DNA of 64,000 nt from Botryosphaeria dothidea (GCA_011503125.2 WWBZ02000051.1:1798001-1862000), one strand, 5' to 3'; numbered from the stretch's first letter, positions 1 through 12,282 are shown. Notes: generated from the letters alone by a model not told the origin. Translations and numbers: made by a program.

Positions 1-13
1 AAAATAAACCAGC

Positions 14-56
14 CCTTCCCGCACGCAAGCTTTCGGGGGCCGAAGCTGCGGGAAGG
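14..56. repeat. Perfect 10-bp inverted repeat with nested stem
   Basis: Positions 14-23 (CCTTCCCGCA) are the exact reverse complement of 47-56. Inside lies a second pairing, about 29-36 with 40-46 with one bulged base, closing on a GGG loop. The sequence shows only the symmetry; its role is unknown. Confidence 0.6.
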
Positions 57-3000
57 CGGCAGCGCCTCGACGGTGTGCACGGGACAAAACGGGTATATCG
101 TGTATCATGGATTGACATGCCCCCCGGTAACCCAGCCGCTCCGCAGCAGACCGCGTATACCCTTGTTACATTTACCCCGGATTTGAGGGATTGGCGATGC
201 CCGCGATCTTCCCATTCCTCTCCCGCGCGCTGCAAATTTATTGAATCGGGGTTGCCCCTTCTTGGCTCGGGATGTGGCCGCGCTCTCGGCGTTCTCGGTA
301 ATTCTCGTTGTATGTGGTGCACAGGACCGTGGTGCATGTCAGATCCCCGAGGAGCTGAGAGACGGAAAGAAATGAGTGCGGCTGGACTGTTCTGATCTAC
401 GAGTGCAAGAGCACAGCGTGCGGGAGGAATGCAAATCTTGTGCATCTCATTGGTTCAACCGGTGATGATGCGCTTTCGCACATGCGCGCAGTTGAGCTAT
501 ATACTGTTTGCTTTTCGGACTGGAAATGCTGCGCCATTTTTCAAGTAGACCGGACGCACAGCAGGTGCATGACGCCTCATTGGCCAGCCGCCTTTTCTGA
601 AGGATTTATGACACAGCGGGCTGCGATGGACTTGTTGGCGCGATCCCGCCACACTAGCTCCTACCCCGCACATCACTACTGCTGTGGAAGAGAGGGCGGC
701 GCCAGTGGCTGGCGCCCGTTCCAGCGCCAGCAAGCCAAGGACCCTGGGGGATGGGTTCTCTCGGATCTCGGGCGCCCGTTGGAGGCGCTATAGTGAGAAA
801 GGGCTGAGAAAAAAACAGAGGGTTGCAGAGAGTGATCGACACGATGGTCTGCGCGCAAAATAGCAACAGAAGGAGAATTATTTTGGTAAGTGTGCAAGAG
901 AGATGGCTACGGCTGCGACGAAGAGCTGAAACGTGTGGCCAGGGAAGGCTTGTCATTTGCTGATGGTTGGGTCGATGGAGTGGCATGGGGTGAGATGGCA
1001 ATGCAACAGTGTTTTCTAGCGCTGCTTCTAGAAGCTGGGGTTGATGAATGATGACCAGGTTCGCGACGAAAGTTTGTTTGCTTTTTTCCCATTTTGGCCC
1101 CTGTTGACGTTGCGTTTTTGCGTTGGTGTGGTGGTTGTTGCTGACCAGGTGGAAGGGTTCGTGTGGTGGGGTTGGCCCGAGCTGGGGTCCCCACGGAGAA
1201 GAAAACGGCGGAGTTGTGAGACGTGGGGAATCAGAGCAGGCGCACGCGAGAGGCGAGGAAAAGCCGCGACCGGGGAATGAGAGCAGTCCGCCAGGCGCCC
1301 TACCCAGCCCAGTCCCGTCATTCCAACCCAATCCCCGACCCGTCCACCGGCACAACCCACGAGGGTGGGTTTTTGTTTCGGCCGCACCCGGTCGCGCGGT
1401 AATTAGGCTCGGTCGCATGCGCCAAGGCAGCAACGAGGCAACTGCCACATGTCGCGCTGGCGCCGCAACCGTCTGCCAGGAATGTGGCGGCCAAAAGGCT
1501 GTGACAGGCCTGCTGACATTCACACCCTCTTTCGCAGTACGTGTTCAATCATCTTGGAGAGGGCGCCATTGGGCACAGGTTGACACATGCACGGCGAAGG
1601 GGCGATGACATTCTCTTTTTTTCCACGTTCTGGACACGGATCTCTCTGGTCGCCTGGATGATCCGGTCGGCTGCAGGATGCGGATGCTTGCATTGCATTT
1701 GCCGGCGGGCGGCTAAGGGCATTCCAAGATTCAGGGGAGCGCGCGCAAGTGAGGGAGAAGGCAGATGCCGCGGCCACAACCCGGGAAACCGGCATTGACA
1801 TGGGGTGTTTGACGTGGAGGACTGGGGAGATGAGAAGTGGATATCCACATGTGGCACTCAAATTTTTGCTTCTCGTTTTTCTGTGAAGAATTGCGGATGT
1901 GTGCCTTAGTCGGGCAAGCCGATGGGTTGTTTCGGGAAAATGCAGGCCGAGGCTGGGGCAGCTTTGCCGGAGAAATATGTGGAAGGTGATGCACTGACTT
2001 CTCTGACAACCCATTGCCTGTCAGCAGCTGCTTCTCTCTTCAGCTGTCCGCGAAGGAAGGGGAGTGGTACGACGGAGCAGGAGAGGACGGGATGTGCTGC
2101 GAGACAGTAAGCAGAGCATCTGGAGACCGGGCTGAGTGGGCAAACGCAGGTGACCGCTCGCAAAGCTGACAGACAGACGCTCTGTTCACCACTGCTGGAG
2201 TTCTGTGCCCCCTCGGCCTCGGTTTTCTCACGGCACGCGATCGCGTGGGTGGCGTCCTCATGCGGCGCTGCGGCGCACCGGCAGGCGTTGCAGTTGGCCA
2301 TACCGCGCTCTCGCTGACCCCCGGCTCGCGGCCCCCCGTAGCGACGTTACATGGGCGCCGCGGCGCCTCTTTCGCCCTTCCCGCACTTGGCGGTGGAAGC
2401 TTGTCCGATGCAGAGTCAGTCAGGCACGCTAAGCTCCGCCGGTTGGCGTGGACATCGGGCAGATCAGCTCTTGCACGGGCTCGGCGGCAGTGGTGGGCGG
2501 TGACGGTGGCCGTTTCGAGATGGCAGAGATGGTCGAGATGCTAGCGCAGCGCGTGCTGGAAGCGAGGTCCGGCGGCCAGGTCCACGGCCAGGCGTCGAGG
2601 CGTCCCCGCGGGGCGCGCGACGCGGAGAAGAATGGCATAGATGCGGCGAAACGAGGGTGAGAGCAGGTGACATCGGGGGCGGGCCTTTGTTTGGGACGAA
2701 GGATGCTGGCAAGCCGCCGACGTTGATTCGCCTTGGCCGCAAGCCACCGGCGAGCTTGCCCAAACAGCTGCTCATGCTCCACCCGTCAGGCCAGCGTCAC
2801 CCTCCGCCCGCCGCGGTGATTGGGCGCGGTGTCGGTACGAGCACGTCGACGCGAGCGAGGCCTTCTCCGGGATTGCGCCGCTCCACTCTTTCTCCAGTGG
2901 AGGCAGACGCACGCCGACCGGGGCAGCGCACGGCCGATCGCCTGGGGCCCGGGGCTCCATTGCGGCCGCTGGGATGTCCCATTCCTTCGTGAGCACCAAG

Positions 3001-3073
3001 CCCTTGTCATGCGTCCGCCGAACGTTACAGATGCGCGGCTGCCCACCCTGCTTGTCGTTGGCACCGCTGCTTC

Positions 3074-3081
3074 TTTATAAG
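3074..3081 (+). promoter_or_regulatory. TATA-like element of hexose transporter
   Basis: TTTATAAG lies about 150 nt upstream of the transporter ATG, followed by a C/A-rich leader, the usual arrangement in ascomycete promoters. Inferred from motif and position only. Confidence 0.4.
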
Positions 3082-3232
3082 CCCGCGCGCCCTCATCCAC
3101 TGCTCTTTCCCTCGCCTCCACCGTTGCACTGACCAAGCGCGGAAACATACACCACCGCCTGGACAAGAGGAACACAAACTCACGGGCGCTGTTTCCCATC
3201 CCCCAAACACCTCACCTCACCCAACATCCAAG

Positions 3233-5045
3233 ATGGGCTACCAAATCGGCAACGTCTACTTCATCACGGCCATCGCCGTCATTGGCGGTGGCCTCTTCGG
3301 CTTCGATATCTCGTCCATGTCCGCCATCATCTCCACCCAGCAGTATCTCTGCTACTTCAACCAGGGTGGCCGCAATGCTGCCGGCAAATGCGTCGGCCCC
3401 GACTCTGACGTCCAGGGTGGCATCACCGCTGCGATGCCTGGTGGTTCTTACCTCGGCGCCATCATCTCCGGTACGTGGTACATGCTCCGGTGGGCTGTTC
3501 ACTCCGCAATTCCGCATGCGGCCGCCCGCTGAACCTCCAATCGCCCCGACTCGTGCTAACCGCTCACTGCAGGTTTCCTCTCCGATATCCTGGGTCGCAA
3601 GCCCGCCATCATGATTGGCTGCTGCATCTGGATCATTGGCTGCATCATCATGGCCGCCTCGCAGAACATCCCCATGCTCATTGTCAGCCGTTTCATCAAC
3701 GGTCTCTGCGTCGGTATCTGCTCCGCGCAGGTTCCCGTCTACGTCTCCGAGTTGGCTCCCCCCACCAAGCGTGGTGCCGTCGTCGGTGCTCAGCAGTGGG
3801 CCATTACCTGGGGTATCCTGATCATGTTCTACATCTCCTACGGCACCTCCTTCATTGACGGCACCGCCGCCTTCCGTATCCCCTGGGGCCTGCAGGCTGT
3901 CCCTGCCGTCCTGCTCCTCTTCGGAATGCTTTTCCTGCCCGAGTCCCCGCGTTGGCTCGCCCGCAAGGATCGCTGGGAGGAGTGCGAAAACGTCCTGACC
4001 CTCGTCCACGGCAAGGGCGACCGCACCCACCGCTTCGTCCAGACCGAGTTCCAGGAGATCAAGGCCGCTGTCGAGTTCGAGCGCCAGAACGCCGACGTTT
4101 CCTACCTCGAGCTGCTGAAGCCGAGCATGATCAACCGCACCCACATCGCCATCATGACCCAGGTCTGGTCCCAGCTGACCGGCATGAACGTGATGATGTA
4201 TTATAGTAAGTCCCGCCCCGCCGGTTTCGTCGCAAAACGTCGATGATTAACAGTGGACAGTTTCCTATGTCTTCACCATGGCTGGCCTGGAAGACACGCT
4301 GCTCGTGTCTTCGTCGATTCAGTACGTGATCAACGTCATCATGACCATCCCCGCTCTGCTGTACGTCGACCGCTGGGGCCGTCGTCCTACGCTCCTGATC
4401 GGTGCCGCGCTCATGATGACCTGGCTCTTTGCCAACGCCGGTATTTTGGCCAACTACGGTCACCCTGCCCCCGAAGGCGGTGTCAATGGCATCAAGGAGG
4501 CTTCTTGGGAGGTCAAGGGTGCCGCATCCAAGGCTGTTATCGCGTGCTCGTACCTGTTCGTCGCTTCGTACGCTCCCACCTGGGGTCCCGTGTCTTGGGT
4601 AAGCTCTTCATTAAACTTTATTTTTCGTCAAACAAGGCGCTAACCGTGAGACCAGATCTACCCCCCTGAGATTCTTCCTCTCCGTGTCCGTGGCAAGGGT
4701 GTTGCTCTGGCCACGTCCGCCAACTGGATCTTCAACTTTGCCCTCGCCTACTTCGTTCCTCCGGCGTTCGTCAACATCCAGTGGAAGGTCTACCTCGTCT
4801 TCGCCGTCTTCTGCGCCGCCATGTTCTTCCATGTCTTCTTCATGTTCCCCGAGACCGCTGGAAAGACTCTCGAGGAGGTCGAGGACATCTTCACCGACTA
4901 CGAGCAGGGCATCAAGTACATTGGTATTCCCGCCTGGAAGACCAAGCAGAGCCTCGGCGGCGCCAAGGCTCTGGAGCGCGGCGATGTGGAGAAGGGTGGC
5001 CTCGAGCACAGCCCCGAGCGTGTGGAGGAGGCGCCCAAGGTGTAA
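3233..5045 (+). CDS. MFS hexose/sugar transporter
   Basis: Plasma-membrane sugar:proton symporter of the major facilitator superfamily. Introns at 3471-3572, 4206-4260 and 4599-4655 give 532 residues, the usual size for fungal hexose transporters. The protein starts MGYQIGNVYF, enters the first membrane segment at once (GGGLFGFD), has the loop 2/3 motif GRKP after intron 1, the central motif PESPRWLARKDRW, a second-half DRWGRR loop, and the C-terminal PETAGKTLEEVE signature. The junction after intron 2 restores the typical YYISYVF segment. The start codon is in an AAGATGG context and is the only in-frame Met before the first helix. The long 5' flank suggests regulated expression. Substrate (glucose, fructose or other) cannot be read from the sequence. 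No lesions seen. Confidence 0.95.
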
Positions 5046-6115
5046 TGTTGTGGAGGTTACAAATTGCAGAAGTTCTTTGTACAAGGGCATGGCGAGCATA
5101 CCGGTTGCTTTGCTAGAGGGCTTTTCTCTCCCTGGGGTTATAAGAATGAAGAGCATGATAAGATGAAGAATAGTATGTAATGCAATACCCACCCATACGT
5201 GGTTTCTGATCAATGCGTTTCTCCCTTTTGCCACCATGTCGTAACACATCAATGCAATTCATCCGCAGTTGAGATATTCATCCGGACGCATATGCTTACG
5301 ATGCATGTGCGCAGTGTTCCGTCCAGATGAATGTTCCCACCCAACATTGCATTGTTCTCTTTCATGCGCATAACATGCGGTTTTTGTTCCCTCATTCCGC
5401 AGGGTCCCGACGAAACTTTCCTGATGGAGATTAGCGTTTCGGGCTAAAACCCACAAAATCTTATCTGCTTCCCCGCGATCTTTATTTGTCCCCCTTGTTC
5501 TTTTCTCTACGTCTGATGATCGCGCGCGTTTCGGTCTTTTTTTGTTTTCTCCACCACAAACACCACATCGGATGACCCGTATGTCGATCTTATAGATCGC
5601 GATGGGCCCGCTATTTTAGAAGCTTGGGCGGGTGAGTCGGGGGTTGGGAGTCGAGAGTGTGCACAGGGAAGAGGTGAGGGACTGGCAAGAATATTCATAT
5701 TGCGAATAGGGACAGGCCCACGCATGGTGTTGAGCTTTGAGCTGATAATTGAAGTTTGCAGGCACTTGCCTTGGAGGAATAGGCGAGAGAGTTAATGCGA
5801 CCTCTGGTAGGACGCCTCATCACCCGGTAAGCAGTTACCGTTGCGATGGCTCGACGCTTGTCTTCCCCAGAACCGAAGCTGCGAGCGTCCTGAGCCGCAG
5901 CGCTTGTCCAACTCTCAACTACATCTGAGTATAAGCTACGTTAGGAAAAGTCAAATATGTATAATACTTCACGTCACTTCCGGACCACGGGAAGCACCGG
6001 TAGGCACCGGCAGGCTTGACTTAAAGTCTTCCCCGCCAGACCCTCACAATGCTTTCACCGTCCATTTTAATCGACTCTTCAATCACGTTCTTGTCGCAGA
6101 GCCGCGATACAAAAA
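5046..6115. other. Intergenic region
   Basis: About 1.07 kb between the transporter stop and the GMC start; holds the transporter 3' flank and the putative GMC promoter. Only short unrelated open frames are present. Confidence 0.6.
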
Positions 6116-8112
6116 ATGTTATCTGGAAATCCAGCAAGCTTCTGTGAGCGACAATTCGACTATGTGATCATAGGTGGAGGTACCGCAGGGCTTGTGTTCG
6201 CTGCCAGTCTCAGTGAGGACCCAAATGTCATTGTTGGTGTTTTGGAAGCGGGACGCAGCCACATGGATGACCCTAAGGTCCAATGCCCCGGACGTGTGAC
6301 CACCCTTTTCCGCTAATTAACTATCGATGATGCTGACTGAAGGATGGTATTTGCGTCACTGTGGGACGACCCCGATTAAGATTGGTGCATGAAGACCACG
6401 CCCCAGGTGCATCTTCCTAAAGATGATTGAATTGACTCCGCTAGTCAATCACCAGGAACTCTACAGGCTGCTCTCAATGGCCGAGTGCTTGAACAGTACC
6501 GCGGGAAAGGGCTCGGGGGCTCTTCTGTGATCAACCTGATGATGTGTACCTACGCATCAAGACAGGACTTCGATGACTGGGCGGTTCTAGGGATCGAGGG
6601 CTGGTCATTCGACGACCTGGCTCCGTACTACCGCAAGTTCGAGGCTTTCGATTTGCAGCAGAAGAGCGCCCCCTTCTACCGCTCCGTCAATCCGCTAAGC
6701 GATGAACTACACAACGCAAACGGCCCTATTCAAGTCAGCTTCCCCAAGGAGGAGAGAGTGGCAGATCGAGCGTGGCTTGATACTTTCGATGCCGTCGGAC
6801 TAAAGGCCACGGAGGATGCCAAAGGTGGCGGAGGCAATGGCACCTACACGTATCTTTGTCCCTGCATTCCCCTTCGACGCATCGATGCTGACAAAATCTC
6901 GAAGCATCCTCCAGTCCGTCGACTCCGCAACGGGTTTCCGCAGCTACTCCGCATCAGCATTCTACCAGCCGGCCTCGCATCGCCCAAATCTCTGTGTGCT
7001 CACCGAGGCCCAGGTTCAGAAAGTGACGTTCGAAGGCAGGCCGCCGCGAGCAACAGGCGCGCTCTTCCGCCACCGCTCCACCGCGTTCGAGGTCCTCCAC
7101 CCGGTCTCCGCCAAGCGTGAAGTCATTCTGTGCGGAGGCAGCTTCCATTCGCCGCAGATCCTGGAGCTCTCCGGGATCGGATCCGGCGACCTGCTCCGGT
7201 CCCTGGGCATCCCCGTGGTCGTCGACAATCCGCACGTCGGCGAAAACCTGCAGGACCACATGCTGGCCCCGCTTTGCTGGGAGGCTGTGGACGGCGTGGA
7301 GACGCTGGACGCGCTCGCACAGGATCCGGAGAAGCTCGCCGCAGCGATGGAAGAGTTCCGAGCGGCCGGGAAAGGCCCTCTGAGCGCCGTCTGCTCGAGC
7401 GGCGCCAACCTGTCGTATTCGCAGATAGGCGGCAGAAGCAGCAGCCAGAGCACGCCGGACCATCTCCCACGCTGCCAGCAAGAGTTCGGGCGGAGGCAGC
7501 ACGACCTGCTCCTCCGCGCCCTGGTCGACTCGCTCGCCACGGCCCTGCAGGTCGCCCTCATCCCGTGCGCGCTCTGGGGCGCCGGATCCGACACGGAGAC
7601 GGAGAAGGGCCAGTTCTTCTCGGTACTCGTGACGCTCTCCCGCCCGCTGTCGCGCGGCACCGTGCACGTCGTATCCGCAGACGTGAGGGACCCGCCGGCC
7701 ATCGACCCGCGGTACCTCGAGCATCCGGTCGACGTGCGCGTCACGGCCGAGGCGCTGCTGTGGGCGCAGCGGCTGGTCACGACGACGCCACCGCTCTTGG
7801 AGATGCTGGGGAGGGATGCGGACGGGATGGTGAAGCAGAGGCATCCGGTGTTGAGGACCGCGGAGGACGCAACGGCTTGGGCGCATGCGGGTTCGACGAC
7901 GGAGTTCTATCCGCTGGGTACGTGTGCGATTGGGCCTGAGGGGGGAGGAGGCGTGGTCGATGAGAGGTTACGTGTGCAATGGGGTGCGCGGACTCAGGGT
8001 TGTGGATGCGAGTGTGGCCCGGATGATGGTGCGGAATACCTTGCAGAGCATTGTGTATGCCATAGCAGAGAGGGCCGTGGATCTGATCAAGGAGGATTGG
8101 TTGGAGGAGTAG
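6116..8112 (+). pseudogene. GMC oxidoreductase pseudogene
   Basis: Remnant of a glucose-methanol-choline family FAD oxidoreductase. The N-terminus keeps the FAD dinucleotide-binding motif ([13 protein letters not shown]) and a second exon keeps the GMC signature GKGLGGSSVINLMM. Introns at 6407-6466 and 6850-6904 splice in frame. Four faults are visible. (1) The first intron (about 6294-6342) offers donors only in phases 0 and 1, while the next exon needs phase 2. (2) Codon 6377-6379 is TAA where relatives have Tyr before Asp-Trp. (3) Near 7978 the frame shifts by one base, so the conserved end (NGVRGLRVVDAS...VYAIAERAVDLIK) lies in another frame that stops at 8112. (4) The active-site His before PxGTCA is Tyr (FYPLGTCA). 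I tried every splice phase at the first intron and none stays open. A sequencing error could explain one fault but hardly all. Confidence 0.85.
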
Positions 8113-8324
8113 ACTGTCAAGCTTGGGGTAGAGACGAATCGGTTTCTTGGCCCTCTGAGAGCACTTTTCAATTGACATATTCGGCACTGGCGGCGCCAGT
8201 AGGGAATGACGACAACTTTCTGATCTATAGCGACCTAGGCCTCGACCAGACCCCTATCTCAGACAGCGTCTGTACCTGCCCATCTCCTGTAGAACTCCCT
8301 CAACAGCTTTCCCTCCTCAAATTC

Positions 8325-9389
8325 TCAATACATGGTCGCTCTTGGCCCATGCTTGAACGGATTCATCACCTCACCGAACTCATCCAGATACTCTCTTCCC
8401 CGCTGCTCAAACGCATCCACATCAAATGTCTCCGGCCAACCCGCTTCCCCATATATGTTCCTCCAAGTAAAATGCCTGTTCCTCTCCGCCTTCAGTCTCT
8501 CCGCATATGGCAGCTTAGGCACACTTACATCCGTCAACTCGGTTGGCAGATCAGGATTGAAAACCTGCACCTGCTCGCCACTTTGCCGCATCCGTTCCTG
8601 TTTGTCGTCCCACGCAAGATCCATCTGGTACTGCTCATCATTCCAGAATCCGAACCCGCGCAATTGACCGGGCAGCACCTGCGGGACCCACTTCGGTTGG
8701 CGCAGATTCTCCAACCACTCGTCCACGACTTCCGCCGCGGGTCTGCTGACGCGTTCGTCAAAGTTCCGGTAGTAGTCGTTGTAGTCCTCACCGCGTGACC
8801 ACTTAGATATGGTTTCTGCGGCACAACGGAAACACAGTCAGTCGCGATCTCTCCTTTGCAGTAAAACAAGCGAAGACCACGGGGCTGGTCTTATCGCCCC
8901 TTTTGAAACGCGCGGACAACATACGATCGGCAGTATCATAGTACACACGCTTCCCTGAAGGCGGCTGCACGTCCGTCGCTAGTTTGACTGCCGAGGCGGG
9001 GATAGCCGCTGCTGCCTGCTCATCCGGCTCCGGCACGATTTCTGGAGCCGTCACGTAACTCAGGTTGATTGAGTTCAGATTTGACCTGTGACTAGCGTAA
9101 GGGATGGAGAAGGTGTCGGACTCTATCACCGGTGTGTCGACCCCGTCCTCGACGAGGCGCGGCAAGGTGCTGGATGAGTGCGGCGGCGCCGGGCGTGAAG
9201 CTGACGGCTTGCATGGCGTGGGTCTGCATTGCTGGGAGGGCTTTGTCGTGGGGGTGGTCTGTGGACTTCGTCTGAATTGATATATCGCATTGCGATGAGA
9301 GTGTCGCATAGGCTGTTCATCCCATTGATGATCACTGCGTGAGTTTCCTGGATGCATGCCGCGTCTGCGCTGATGGCGTGCGGCTCCAT
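8325..9389 (-). CDS. Hypothetical protein, 5' structure unresolved
   Basis: I do not recognise this family. The 3' exon is the best supported part: after an acceptor ending at 8816, an open frame from 8815 to the stop at 8325 encodes about 163 residues, acidic and aromatic-rich, beginning near ISKWSRGEDYNDYYRN and ending HGPRATMY. Upstream, a coding-like stretch starts at an ATG at 9389 (MEPHAISADAACIQE) and a later stretch (about 9165-8890) carries LVEDGVDTPVIESDTF in a different frame. I could not join these with canonical introns without breaking the frame, so there may be unusual introns, a frameshift, or decay like that of the neighbouring GMC gene. It points tail-to-tail towards that pseudogene, 212 nt away. 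Function unknown. Confidence 0.4.
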
Positions 9390-9724
9390 TGCGAAGAGGT
9401 GGTGAGTAGAGATGGAGTGAATGTTTACGGGAAAAGAACTTCATTGGCGATCAGGATGAGAATGTCAGTCGGGGGTGAGGAGTTATTTACATCCATGCCA
9501 CTCCCGATTTAGTGATGCGGCGCGGTCCCTTTTCATCCATCGCATACGTAGGCAGCAGAATCCTGCCAATCCCGTGTATCGAACCCACACAAAAGCTCTA
9601 TGTGAGTTGGAATATTCCCTTTATCCCGATCTTCATTCATTGGAGCTTTGGAATTTCAAATTTGGAGGCTGCTCATTGAGTCTGACGGGAGGGCGACACC
9701 TCTGATCCCCCCGAGAAAGTTGAT
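9390..9724. other. Intergenic region
   Basis: About 335 nt holding the 5' flank of the hypothetical gene and the 3' flank of the MFS gene. No gene seen. Confidence 0.5.
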
Positions 9725-11635
9725 TTACGAAGCCGCCTTTCCCCTCGTTTCATAAGGCAACAACGCGAAGATAAACCCAATCCCGATAAATAGTGCAGCA
9801 CTCACCCAAATGGGAGTATTTGTCACTCCCACATAAGCCGCAATAATCGGTGCCATTAATCCTCCAAGCCTGTTGAACATGGCTGTCAACCCGTTGCCAG
9901 TCCCACGAATAGGTGCCGGGAAGAGCTCTGGGCTGTATGAGTCTATTAGGTTCCCGTTAGAATATCAAGTCACAAACAAGTAGGAAGAATAGGGAGAAGA
10001 ATGCTCACACAACAACGACAATGCCATATTCTGGAAGAATGCAATTGCACACGAAAACCCTGTTACGGCAGCTGGCGTCTCCGCGCGGGTATACAGGAAT
10101 AGGAACACACCCGACAACACTGACGCCATTGCACCCGTCCCTTTCCTGCCTATCTTCCTGACGTCAACGAGCAGGCCAGACAGTATTGCGCCGGGTACGC
10201 CGCAAGCGGCCTGGATGCAATAAGTGCGGAAGGTGGCGTTGGTGCTGGATCCGCCAGAGGTAGAGAGTCCCTTGGCTTCAAGGTAAAGCGGGATGAAGCA
10301 GAAGTAGAGTGGAAAAGCGAGGCCAATCAATAGCCAGAGAAGGATAATTAGAGAGGTACTGGCGGCCATCTTGGGTGTGGCAAAGAGGGCGGCGAGTTTG
10401 TGGGGTTGGAACTTGGAGAGGCGCTGACGGATGGTGCTTTTCAGGCGCTCGGCGGCCGCTGCGGGAGAGGGGTTGGTGGCAGTGCTGGCATCCTGTGTGG
10501 AGGCGAGCTCAGTGTCGACGCGCTGGAAGTGGTCGAGCGTGAGCCAGGTCGTAGTACCGTTGCGGGTGGCTACACTGTGCAGGACACGCACGGCGTCGGC
10601 ATCACGCCCCTGGCCGAGCAACCATTTGGGTGTCTCGTAAGTGCGGAACAAGAAGCGGAGGGCGAACATGACGAAGTTTATGGCGCCGAATGTCCAGTAG
10701 GCGTAACGCCACCCGAGGTTATTGAGATAGCCACATTGGCCTTTAGGTGTATCCGATGGGCAGGAGTAATTGACTACAAATGGCCAGGCGATAAGAACAG
10801 AAATTGCTTGGGCCAGAGCGAAGAAAGTGGTCTGCATGGTAAGAAGGTACTGGTGAGATGCTGGGATGAATTCGAGGAAGATGCAGCTGTCGATGGCCTG
10901 ATTTCCACCGGTCTGGCCAAAGTCAGTGGGCACGATTCTCTTGATTGGTTGGATAGACAGGTAGAGTTGAAGCAAATCTTACAGTAAGCCCAATGAAGGC
11001 TGACATTGTAGCTACACCCAGGAAGTTTGGCATGCCAGCTGCAATGAAGCCGAAGAGGCTAGACATGCCAAGACTGACGTTGAATGCGGGTTTTCTTCCG
11101 ATGAAATCCGCAGTGATGGGCATGATAGTTGCGCCGATCACCATACCGGTGTATTTTGCCACAGTGAGGACTGTCCTTTGTCAGTGTCAATTTCAGAATT
11201 CACAAGAGTTGTGATACAATACAAGCTATCCGTTCCACACTGAATTCTCTTTGGACGAATGGGCTGATGATGGTCACAGCTTGCATCCAAAACTGAACAG
11301 CTTCGTCAGTGATACGCCAATGCCTCACGATTCAGGATGAATACTTGATCAGTGTACCATCCAAATCCTGTCAGAACGAAAGTCCACCACTGGTAGTAAC
11401 CCATTCCGATATCCAAGATTGCCTCGTTCAGCAAGGCAACTTTCTTCTCGTAGATAATGTCGGTACCCGGCTGAACAGCGGAGGTGTCAATTACATCACC
11501 AACCCTGTTCATATGCCGTAAGATGCCCTTCGACTCTTCAAAATCATACTGAGACTCCTCAGCCACGGCGGGTTTCTTCTCTCTTGAGATCTCTTCATGG
11601 TTCTGTGTACCTTGCTCTTCAATGGAGGGTCTCAT
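9725..11635 (-). CDS. MFS transporter, SVOP-like/metabolite:proton symporter
   Basis: Membrane transporter of the major facilitator superfamily, of the fungal type related to SVOP and organic-anion or nicotinate carriers. Introns at 11293-11344, 11171-11222, 10913-10982 and 9943-10008 give 556 residues. After a hydrophilic N-terminus come LLNEAILDIGMGYYQWWTF and GFGWYTDQ (first helix), ADFIGRKPAFN (loop 2/3 motif), IFLEFIPASHQYLL (helix 4), GWRYAYW, ETPKWLLGQGRDADAV (central loop), KIGRKGTGAM (second-half motif) and YSPELFPAPIRGTGNG near the end. All splice junctions rebuild expected family sequence. Several GATA-type sites lie upstream (11814-12067), which fits nitrogen control. Substrate unknown; the neighbours suggest a nitrogenous metabolite. 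It lies on the same strand as the dioxygenase, downstream of it. Confidence 0.92.
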
Positions 11636-12282
11636 GGCGACGGCGTGTCCGGGTGAATGACTTGTATTAGGTGCTGCCGCTAGCCACCGGGAAGTATCAG
11701 AGATGCAAAAGGTTCACAAAGGATGTGGTGGTTGTGCGCCATGGCGTTCTTAGGCTCAATGGCAGGAGGGCAGAGAAGCAACAGATCGGGAAAGGACGCA
11801 TCGAGTGCAGCAGTGATAAGAGATAAAGCCGGAAAGCTACAGGGTGGTCCGAGGGACATTGGCGTAACATGATATCCAAAGGTGGGCAGGCCAAGACCGC
11901 AGTTCACCTAGATGGCACAGAAAAGCTGGCCGTTCTCCGCGCTGATAAGCCGGCCGGCCGGGCGAGAGGCCTCTTGGGCCGGCTGAAGATAGATGCTCAG
12001 GACGCAGTACTGCCATTGGAAGGCCGTGACAACATGACCAGCCATCGCACCTCGATGCTCGAGATAGCCTTGGCAGTGAGGGGAAAGTGAAAAAACGATA
12101 GGAAGGTGCAGGCGCGGGGTGGTAGATTGGGGCAGGGGCACCGTCGGCCCGGGGTCTCGCCTGCCGGCTCTCTGCTCTGCTCGACGCGTCCCCCACCGCG
12201 ACGCGTCCACCTCCGCTCATGCACACCCCCAAATCGCGTCAGAACGTGATCTCCGATTCGATACATACATGCTCGTTCTCAA
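11636..12282. other. Intergenic region with GATA-type sites
   Basis: About 650 nt between the MFS start and the dioxygenase stop. HGATAR matches on the plus strand: TGATAA 11814-11819, AGATAA 11821-11826, TGATAA 11943-11948, AGATAG 11987-11992 and AGATAG 12062-12067. Roughly two matches on both strands together are expected by chance, so the enrichment is modest. No gene seen. Confidence 0.5.
11814..11826 (+). promoter_or_regulatory. Paired GATA-factor sites upstream of MFS gene
   Basis: TGATAAGAGATAA contains two HGATAR sites one base apart, about 180 nt upstream of the MFS start. Closely spaced GATA pairs are preferred by AreA/NIT2-type nitrogen regulators; binding here is inference. Confidence 0.45.

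Larger units (their letters stand above)
1..3232. other. Gene-free upstream region
   Basis: No recognisable gene. Open frames on both strands (the longest is 289 codons on the minus strand, 654-1523) overlap each other, lack domain signatures and show no coherent splice structure. The stretch holds an inverted repeat at 14-56 and, at its right end, the promoter and 5' leader of the hexose transporter. Confidence 0.6.

Noticed and set aside
654..1523. 289-codon minus-strand open frame
   Set aside because: It overlaps several other frames on both strands, has no domain marks, and its sequence is Pro/His/Arg-rich in the way expected from GC-rich non-coding DNA.
3212..4144. 310-codon minus-strand open frame
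   Set aside because: It is the exact antisense of the hexose-transporter exons; the sense strand has clear family motifs.
6954..7886. 310-codon minus-strand open frame
   Set aside because: Antisense to the GMC pseudogene; long because of the GC-rich third positions of the sense frame.
6816..8798. 660-codon open frame as an intact GMC protein
   Set aside because: It lacks the FAD-binding exons and runs past the true end only because of the frameshift near 7978.
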